Shown: in pieces, positions 27,581 to 33,333 of the stretch
Layout: every line of letters begins with the position of its first letter
How positions within the stretch are numbered: the stretch's first letter is position 1
From: Minisyncoccota bacterium
GTDB lineage: Bacteria > Patescibacteriota > Minisyncoccia > Phycocordibacterales > GCA-2747955
Direction of reading: 5' to 3'
Length of the DNA: 33,333 nt
NCBI GenBank assembly: GCA_020629435.1
Contig: JAHDDI010000002.1
Location: 1-33,333 of the forward strand
The notes under the pieces: model-generated
What the model saw: the letters and a program-made list of their open reading frames with translations, nothing else
The model's database searches: none
Told to the model about the DNA's origin: nothing
Program-made: the position numbers and the translations under genes

Positions 27581-29287
27581 ATGAAACATTTACGTACAAT
27601 ATTATCCTGGCAAAAATTTGAAGAAGAACTGTCTAAAATTATTGCGCGGTTCCCAGTGACATTTATCACAATAGTATCTGCAGGCGTGGTACTCATGCTT
27701 ATGATTGCAGACAATGACTTTTTTAGTGACGACGTGTTCGGAAGATTACTGCTAACTTTGTCGTTCTTATTTTGGACTTCAGTGTCAGCAGTGCTGTTTT
27801 GTGAATCAATGCGTTATAGCAAGCGAACAGGACTATTATTTAATGCATTTGTTGTGCTGGCAGGTTCGTTTTACTATGTTGTGTTACCTCACAATCTTTC
27901 GGGGCTTAGTTTTGAATTTTTCCTTACGCAATTTCTTGTTCATTTTGCATTAGCATTGTCTGTTAGTTTTACATTTATTGTTGGCGAATACATACGAAAC
28001 AACTATAAAGACATAGAGTATTACAATACAACATTTGCTTATGGAACATCAATTTTTTTGGCTGTTGTTGTGGGCGTATGTGTCTCCTTATCTGGAAGCG
28101 CATTGTTGGGAACAATTGATTTGTTATTCAGTCCAGAATGGCTATCACATGAAGCATATCTATATGTACTAGTTGCTGCATGGATATTTGCGGGACCTTT
28201 ATTTTTGTTGAGTCGGCTACCAGGGGGACTGGTACAAGAACTAAAAGCAGGGGACGCATTTATGCAATTTATAGTGAGGTACATTGCCACACCATTTATA
28301 GTGATATATTTTATTATCCTGTATCTTTACACCATACAAGTGTTGGCTAATTTTTCGCAGTGGCCACAAGGAGAGGTTGCATGGCTAGTTATTTGGTTTT
28401 CAATTTTTGGTTATGTCAGTTACATATTATCTTTTCATCTCAAACATGAACGATTTGTGTCTCTTGTGCGTACCTGGTTTCCAATTTTGTTGATTCCGCA
28501 ACTAGCGATGCTTTTCTATGCAATTGGACTACGTATTGACCAGTACGGTTGGACAGTGAACCGATACATAGTAGTTGTGTTTGGAATCTGGCTAGTAGGA
28601 TTGTCTTTGTACTATATTGTTGCAAAACAAAAGTCAAAACTAGTGTGTATCCCCGCGTCTCTTTTTGTAGTCACAATTATTGTATCGGTTGGACCGTGGA
28701 GTATGTTTAATATTTCCGTACAATCACAAACCAACAAAATTAATCACTATCTGGCAACTGGTATTGATAATTTGTCTCAAGCCGAAAAAGGTAATGTGGC
28801 CTCGTCAATCAGGTACCTGTGCCAATATCATGGATGCAACACCGTGTACAGTATTGAACAACTAAATGAATTACTGCCTGAAAAGAATTTAAATTACTGG
28901 GAGATACAAGAAGCATTAGGTGTTACGGAAATCTATGCAGGCGAACACGATGAAATAGTATATTATTATTTTAACCATGATTTGTTTAGTGTTGATGGAT
29001 TCAAAACATTAACTGAGTTTAATTCATACGATAGTAGCCAAGACAACAATAATGCTTTTTATGACACCAAACAACAGTCACTTAAGGTTGGTGATGCAAG
29101 CATTGCACTGGGTGTGTCTCAAATAGATTTAGAACTGAATACGGTAAATAGTAATCCAAGAGAGCGACAATTAGAAGGGGAATATTTTGATATCACACAC
29201 CTTGATAAAACATATAGGGTTTTTATTTCTAACATGACTATTAATGATGGTCTGATTGAAAACATGTTTGGGTGGGTTGCGTATTAA
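27581..29287 (+). CDS. polytopic membrane protein, DUF4153-like
   Basis: Many TM helices then soluble C-terminus; RFPVTFI...; TATGAT 6 nt before ATG. Confidence 0.65.
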   Translation: MKHLRTILSWQKFEEELSKIIARFPVTFITIVSAGVVLMLMIADNDFFSDDVFGRLLLTLSFLFWTSVSAVLFCESMRYSKRTGLLFNAFVVLAGSFYYVVLPHNLSGLSFEFFLTQFLVHFALALSVSFTFIVGEYIRNNYKDIEYYNTTFAYGTSIFLAVVVGVCVSLSGSALLGTIDLLFSPEWLSHEAYLYVLVAAWIFAGPLFLLSRLPGGLVQELKAGDAFMQFIVRYIATPFIVIYFIILYLYTIQVLANFSQWPQGEVAWLVIWFSIFGYVSYILSFHLKHERFVSLVRTWFPILLIPQLAMLFYAIGLRIDQYGWTVNRYIVVVFGIWLVGLSLYYIVAKQKSKLVCIPASLFVVTIIVSVGPWSMFNISVQSQTNKINHYLATGIDNLSQAEKGNVASSIRYLCQYHGCNTVYSIEQLNELLPEKNLNYWEIQEALGVTEIYAGEHDEIVYYYFNHDLFSVDGFKTLTEFNSYDSSQDNNNAFYDTKQQSLKVGDASIALGVSQIDLELNTVNSNPRERQLEGEYFDITHLDKTYRVFISNMTINDGLIENMFGWVAY

Positions 29288-29342
29288 ATGACAAACAAAA
29301 AGCCGAACAAATCTGGCTCGGCAGATTGTCCGATCATGTGCT

Positions 29343-29627
29343 TCAATTCATGTCGCGCAATGCTTGGCATCCACCACTTTCGTAGCATAAATGCTCGACA
29401 CCATTAATTTCCCGGTAACCATCGCACCACGGCTCGTGAGTAACAGTACTTTCGAAGCCTTCGCAAGGAAAATCTTGATCAGAGAACTCTTTATCGAGGG
29501 CCTCTTCTCGTGACACTCCAGAACGTAAGTATACGCACGCAGGGCGGGGTGAATATCGTATATCGTTTGCAACATCATGAGCTGCTTCTTTGTGACCACA
29601 GTGCTTGCAGGGTTCATTGCACGCCAT
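29343..29627 (-). CDS. Cys-rich putative zinc-binding protein, SD-led, TGA stop
   Basis: CNEPCKHCGHKEAAHD...CDGYREINGVEHLCYESGGC; AAAGGAG 5' of ATG 29627. Confidence 0.65.
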   Translation of the reverse strand: MACNEPCKHCGHKEAAHDVANDIRYSPRPACVYLRSGVSREEALDKEFSDQDFPCEGFESTVTHEPWCDGYREINGVEHLCYESGGCQALRDMN

Positions 29628-29664
29628 TTGGGGACTCCTTTCTTTGAACACATTAAAACACAAA

Positions 29665-29685
29665 CAATACTTTAATCAAGTATTG
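29665..29685 (-). terminator. hairpin terminator overlapping stop codon of HD gene
   Basis: Minus strand CAATACTT-GATTA-AAGTATTG followed by TTTGTGTTTT; TAA in loop. Confidence 0.6.
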
Positions 29686-30217
29686 AGAACGCTGTGATCA
29701 AGTTTTGGGCATGAGTTGGCACATCGATACCGATACGGTCAACGGCAGTATTAATATGATCTCGGTCAATCTTGGGAGCAAACCCTTTGTCGCGGACACG
29801 TTTAGCAATACTTTTTGCTTTCATTTCTGCAAAGGGAATAGGGTTTAATTTTTGATAGGCATAGAAAATTCCCGATATCTCATCACAGGCCAATAATACA
29901 CGTGCTAGGTCAGTCTGTGGTTGTGTGGTGAATCCGTTATATCCAAGAGCATGGGCTTCTACTGCATGAATCAATTCGTTCGGATAGTCCCATTCTTTAA
30001 ACCACTCTAGTGATGGCCCGGGATGGGTTTCCGGGTATTGGTCAAAATCAATATCGTGGAAATATCCAGTTAGCCACCACAGGTGCTCGTCACCGTCATA
30101 TTGGTTTGCATAACTGGCGGTAGCTGTTGCCACCATTAGCGCGTGTAATCGTTGATAAGTATCAGAGACATGGTTTTCTAATATTTCCTTTGCTTGTTCT
30201 TTGGTTGGTAAATTCAT
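29672..30217 (-). CDS. HD-domain hydrolase-like protein
   Basis: H...GYFHDIDFDQYPETHPG...AVEAHALGYN...ARVLLACDEISG. Confidence 0.85.
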   Translation of the reverse strand: MNLPTKEQAKEILENHVSDTYQRLHALMVATATASYANQYDGDEHLWWLTGYFHDIDFDQYPETHPGPSLEWFKEWDYPNELIHAVEAHALGYNGFTTQPQTDLARVLLACDEISGIFYAYQKLNPIPFAEMKAKSIAKRVRDKGFAPKIDRDHINTAVDRIGIDVPTHAQNLITAFSILD

Positions 30218-30224
30218 AGTAGTT

Positions 30225-30755
30225 TTATTGTAGCAAACGGCACTTATTTTTTAATTCTCGCAAATCATCAACAGTTAATTCTGGGTATGAACGCGGGTTA
30301 CTTTGTAATAAATAGTGCATGATAGCCTGCGAGTCTTCGACGTGGTCCATGTCTAGTGCATGTCCAAATTCATGTGCCAACACAAGCGCCAAGTCATATT
30401 TATTTTCAAATTCATAAATATTTAACTCACCCTTATAAAAATCACCTTTGTCATATTGTTGACCATTTGATATGTCTGCTGTGGTGGGTAATAAGTTAAC
30501 AGTAATATCTGCATCTTGTTCGACATATTCAAATGTTAATGTTCTACCCATGGGCTGCTCCCACACATATTCAATTTCTTGCAGGATAGTCACCAATTCT
30601 GATTGAGAAATATTAAAACTAGAGTCAATAGTCCCAACAGTATATGTTTGGGGGCGTTGGCAGGGATGTAGGTATACAGTAGTATAGGCAATATATAAAG
30701 ACACGGTAAAACTAATCAAAAGTATCGAACGTGTAATAAAATAATAATAAGTCAT
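30225..30755 (-). CDS. membrane-anchored metzincin (matrixin-like) metalloprotease
   Basis: LAHEFGHALDMDHVEDSQAIMHYL: HExxHxxxxxH and Met-turn; start at ATG 30755. Confidence 0.88.
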   Translation of the reverse strand: MTYYYFITRSILLISFTVSLYIAYTTVYLHPCQRPQTYTVGTIDSSFNISQSELVTILQEIEYVWEQPMGRTLTFEYVEQDADITVNLLPTTADISNGQQYDKGDFYKGELNIYEFENKYDLALVLAHEFGHALDMDHVEDSQAIMHYLLQSNPRSYPELTVDDLRELKNKCRLLQ

Positions 30756-30797
30756 ATCAATAGTGTAACAAAGATAGTTCATAATATGTATGTGTGA

Positions 30798-30840
30798 CAA
30801 CACAAAACGCAGAACCATACGGTCCTGCGTTTTTGTGTTG
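30798..30840. terminator. strong intrinsic terminator
   Basis: CAACACAAAACGCAG(A)ACC-ATAC-GGT(C)CTGCGTTTTTGTGTTG. Confidence 0.85.
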
Positions 30841-30861
30841 AGACTGTTTTAGAAATTGAGA

Positions 30862-31068
30862 CTACGCTGCAGCTTCTACGACTGTTACTCCAGTTGCGCT
30901 AGGCCCTTTTGGTCCGTCTTCAACTGTGAATTCTACTGTCTGACCTTCTTTCAAAGAATCAAAATCAGCACATTCGTTCATGTGAAAGAAAAGGTCTTTG
31001 TCGTGTCCTTCTCGTGAGATGAATCCGAATCCTTTTTCAGTCAATGTTTTAATTGTTCCTGTATCCAT
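30862..31068 (-). CDS. cspA: cold shock protein, CspA family
   Basis: GTIKTLTEKGFGFISREGHDKDLFFHMNE...EGQTVEFTVEDGPKGPSATGV. Confidence 0.95.
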   Translation of the reverse strand: MDTGTIKTLTEKGFGFISREGHDKDLFFHMNECADFDSLKEGQTVEFTVEDGPKGPSATGVTVVEAAA

Positions 31069-31172
31069 AAAATGATATATATTGTCTTATAATGTACAAA
31101 ACAATACATACAGGGGTCTACGAGTCTAGGTGTAAGAGTGCTACTTGTTCATACACAGTAGCACGCTTTGTT

Positions 31173-31202
31173 TATATAACAAGCGGCCCCGTTATTTGTC
31201 AA
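31173..31202 (-). promoter_or_regulatory. cspA promoter
   Basis: Consensus TTGACA -35 with TATATA/TTATAT -10 at 17-18 bp. Confidence 0.65.
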
Positions 31203-31226
31203 CAATAGCAGCTAGAGCATGTATGA

Positions 31227-31643
31227 TTACTCGGGATACATTTTTTGCATAACGTCCCAGCCTTTTTTTATTATATCTTCGAGTGTCGCCATATCGACAT
31301 CAGATAGTTGTTTAATATTCAGACATGATTTACCAGCCTTATGGCGACCCAGTTGCGCCAATTCTTTTTCGAGATCTTGATATCCAGGCATGAGGTAAAT
31401 AGACAATCCAGATTTACGAGGGGAAAAACCAATACGCAAAAAATCGCCTTCTCGGCCAGAATCATATCTGTAATGATATGTTCCGTATCCGACTATGGAC
31501 GGACCCCACATGGTGGGTTTTTTACCTGAAATAGTGTGCATTATTTTTGCCACAGTTTTGCTGTCTTTTTTTAACTGAGAGTCTTCGATTGAATTAATGA
31601 ATTGAGAAACTGATTGTTTTGTGACAACTGTTTTATTAGTCAT
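31227..31643 (-). CDS. DUF1801-like protein
   Basis: MWGPSIVGYGTYHYRYDSGREGDFLRIGFSPRKSGLSIYLMPGY; start at ATG 31643. Confidence 0.8.
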   Translation of the reverse strand: MTNKTVVTKQSVSQFINSIEDSQLKKDSKTVAKIMHTISGKKPTMWGPSIVGYGTYHYRYDSGREGDFLRIGFSPRKSGLSIYLMPGYQDLEKELAQLGRHKAGKSCLNIKQLSDVDMATLEDIIKKGWDVMQKMYPE

Positions 31644-31731
31644 ATCCGTAGTGTAACAGTTGTATAAAGAATAAATTAACATCTGATGTGTAAAATAGTA
31701 TACTGAATACATTGGTAACTAATTATTGAGT

Positions 31732-31929
31732 ATGAAAAATTTATTAGGACTATTGGTTGTGGCAGGGGTATTCGGATTCTTTGCAATGCAAAAAGATGCA
31801 AACGGTGAAACATTTTTTGACAAAATGATGAATAAAGACGGGCCCAACAAAACTGAAAATGCCCAGATTCAAGTTGATGCATACAGTAACGCAACACAGA
31901 ACAGAATTGACGCCGAGTTTGCCAACTAA
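31732..31929 (+). CDS. small membrane-anchored protein
   Basis: MKNLLGLLVVAGVFGFFAMQKDANG; own upstream -10 and downstream terminator. Confidence 0.6.
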   Translation: MKNLLGLLVVAGVFGFFAMQKDANGETFFDKMMNKDGPNKTENAQIQVDAYSNATQNRIDAEFAN

Positions 31930-31936
31930 CATCCAC

Positions 31937-31969
31937 ACAAAAGCAACACTGACACCGTGTTGCTTTTGT
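31937..31969 (+). terminator. intrinsic terminator
   Basis: ACAAAAGCAACAC-TGACACC-GTGTTGCTTTTGT. Confidence 0.8.
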
Positions 31970-32014
31970 ATTCTCTTCGCGTACACTGCAGAGTATAATT
32001 AAACTAACGCATAT

Positions 32015-32416
32015 ATGGCATACGACAACAACAGAAACGATAAACCTAAAGAACTACATGACGCTATTTGTGCTGAATGTAAAAAAGCATGTACGGTACC
32101 ATTTAAACCGACTGGTTCAAAACCGGTAACTTGTCGAGAATGTTTTGCAAAAACAAAAGGGGATTCACCTCGGGATAGTCGAGGAGGTTCACGTGGTTTT
32201 TCTGGCGACAGAGACAGAAAACCTTACAGCCCAAAACCAGCAGTTGATCACACCAAACAGTTAGAACAACTTGACTTTAAACTAAACAAGATAATGCGAC
32301 AACTACAGTCACTAGAAGACCACCTTAATCCAAAGCCAGAAAAAACTCGCAATGCACCAGACAATACAGTGGACCATGGAGCACTGAAAGACGTTATCGA
32401 GAAAGTACAAGAATAA
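32015..32416 (+). CDS. zinc-ribbon protein of CxxC...CxxC type
   Basis: HDAICAECKKACTVPFKPTGSKPVTCRECFAK then Arg/Gly-rich linker and coiled-coil tail. Confidence 0.75.
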   Translation: MAYDNNRNDKPKELHDAICAECKKACTVPFKPTGSKPVTCRECFAKTKGDSPRDSRGGSRGFSGDRDRKPYSPKPAVDHTKQLEQLDFKLNKIMRQLQSLEDHLNPKPEKTRNAPDNTVDHGALKDVIEKVQE

Positions 32417-32422
32417 TGTGAT

Positions 32423-32743
32423 ATGGCAGGGCGTATAAATAAATCAGGGGGCAAATACGGAGGGCGACACACATCATTCATTCCACTTGCGGGGAAATTA
32501 GCATTAGAGATGGAAAAGAATGACAATGTGACCAAGATATCACCAGGAATAATTAAGACAGGGCTGTCTAATGTCTCTGGTGATAAACGAATTAAACTGC
32601 TAGAACAAAAATCGTGCGTCTTGGTTCGTGTTCGCGAGAATATATCAATCCAAGAATTTAGAGTATACGGAATCGCCATGAACGAGGTGATTGACATAAC
32701 TAGAAAATTTAAACATAAGAAAAGAATAGAGTTGGTATTGTAA
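32423..32743 (+). CDS. DUF2103-like predicted metal-binding protein
   Basis: GGRHTSFIPLAGKLALEMEKNDNVTKISPGIIKTG. Confidence 0.6.
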   Translation: MAGRINKSGGKYGGRHTSFIPLAGKLALEMEKNDNVTKISPGIIKTGLSNVSGDKRIKLLEQKSCVLVRVRENISIQEFRVYGIAMNEVIDITRKFKHKKRIELVL

Positions 32744-32777
32744 ATACAATCAAATGCTATATAATACCCTTCATCTG

Positions 32778-32805
32778 GTCTGACGGAACAAGTCAGTTCC
32801 TAGAC
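32778..32805 (+). promoter_or_regulatory. leader hairpin upstream of the 41-aa basic ORF
   Basis: GTCT-GAC-GGAAC-AAGTCA-GTTCC-T-AGAC, with alternative CTGAC/GTCAG pairing. Confidence 0.4.
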
Positions 32806-32822
32806 TAATATAGTTTACAATT

Positions 32823-32948
32823 ATGGCAAAAAGAGACACAGGAGTCGGAAAAAATAAAACATCCCGATCTAAAAAAACAGCAAAACGACTTGCAATCAAG
32901 GCAGAAATGCTTGCGACAAAAGCTGCAAAAAAGGGAGGTAAAAAATAA
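32823..32948 (+). CDS. 41-aa Lys-rich basic protein
   Basis: ATG...TAA encoding MAKRDTGVGKNKTSRSKKTAKRLAIKAEMLATKAAKKGGKK; own -10 (32760-32765) and terminator; absent from supplied ORF track because of length. Confidence 0.6.
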   Translation: MAKRDTGVGKNKTSRSKKTAKRLAIKAEMLATKAAKKGGKK

Positions 32949-32982
32949 AACAAAAGCTCATTGAAAGATGAGCTTTTGTTTT
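32947..32982 (+). terminator. intrinsic terminator
   Basis: AAAACAAAAGCTCAT-TGAAAG-ATGAGCTTTTGTTTT. Confidence 0.85.
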
Positions 32983-33054
32983 ATTTATGTGGATTGCAAT
33001 GCGCAAAACTTTTGCTAGAATATCATCACTAAGCAATTGCTTTGTAACACATAT

Positions 33055-33126
33055 TCCACGATAGCTCAGTGGTAGAGCAATCGACTGTTAATCGATCGGT
33101 CCTTGGTTCGAATCCAAGTCGTGGAG
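33055..33126 (+). tRNA. tRNA-Asn (anticodon GTT)
   Basis: Acceptor TCCACGA/TCGTGGA, D-arm TAGCTCAGTGGTAGAGCA, anticodon arm ATCGA-CTGTTAA-TCGAT, T-arm CTTGG-TTCGAAT-CCAAG; exact CCA not encoded (GCCCA follows). Confidence 0.95.
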
Positions 33127-33129
33127 CCC

Positions 33130-33163
33130 AAAAGTAACCACCCGAAAGGGTGGTTTTACTTTT
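33130..33163 (+). terminator. terminator after tRNA-Asn
   Basis: AAAAGTAACCACCC-GAAA-GGGTGGTTTTACTTTT. Confidence 0.75.
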
Positions 33164-33311
33164 GCGGTTCCACGACAGAAAGCAAACTGCTTTGCTTTCG
33201 TTTGGGTTCGAAAAACGGAAGCATGTTTCAAAACCTGTTCGTTCTGTTTTTAAACAGCTGAGCTACGCAAGTGTACTCTTATTGAACGCAGTGAAATTAG
33301 AGATACCCTGA

Positions 33312-33330
33312 CGAATCCAAGTCGTGGAGC
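33312..33330 (+). repeat. 19-bp direct repeat of tRNA-Asn 3' end (first copy 33109-33127)
   Basis: CGAATCCAAGTCGTGGAGC identical in both places. Confidence 0.85.
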
Positions 33331-33333
33331 AAA

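Noticed and set aside
32248-32697. 149-aa minus ORF across 32015 and 32423 genes
   Set aside because: Antisense to two supported genes with zinc-ribbon and DUF2103-like signals
1-33333. TGA=Gly recoding (code 25)
   Set aside because: Long ORFs are intact under the standard code and no in-frame TGA was needed to extend recognised domains
1-33333. CRISPR array, integron or transposon
   Set aside because: No regularly spaced repeats, cas genes, transposase or terminal inverted repeats seen

Overview
AT-rich window that reads as a chromosomal segment of a Candidate Phyla Radiation (Patescibacteria-like) bacterium; the lineage is inferred from gene content, not proven. Core: an spc-type operon rpsN(type Z)-rpsH-rplF-rplR-rpsE-rplO-secY with no rpmD (L30) between rpsE and rplO, followed by a small membrane ORF, a prepilin, a short-form adk-like kinase, map and a voltage-gated K+ channel with a C-terminal zinc ribbon. 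Left arm: two related copies of a two-gene membrane module (HTTM/DoxX-like protein plus small anchored partner) flanking a secreted Peptidase_S74 fibre-like protein, an RCC1-like secreted protein and an Lnt-like N-acyltransferase. Right arm: PfkB kinase, L25, coiled-coil lytic transglycosylase, ABC-F ATPase, SNase/EF-hand/Excalibur secreted cluster, PG-binding and HhH membrane proteins, methyltransferase, HlyD-FtsX/MacB-LolD-type ABC system, DUF4153-like protein, HD hydrolase, metzincin, CspA, DUF1801-like, zinc ribbon, DUF2103-like, and tRNA-Asn. Main window-scale patterns: (1) on both strands many first genes have a (TGN)TANNNT -10 box only 6-7 nt before the ATG, implying widespread leaderless mRNAs; (2) genes that do have leaders (rpsN, ABC-F, cspA, the 41-aa basic ORF) have hairpins in them; (3) stop codons read from the sequence are about 34 TAA, 11 TAG and 1 TGA, the single TGA being in an atypical Shine-Dalgarno-led Cys-rich gene; (4) two minus-strand genes carry their stop codon in the loop of their own terminator hairpin; (5) the 3' end of tRNA-Asn is repeated about 200 bp downstream at the window edge. 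No CRISPR array, rRNA or transposase was seen.
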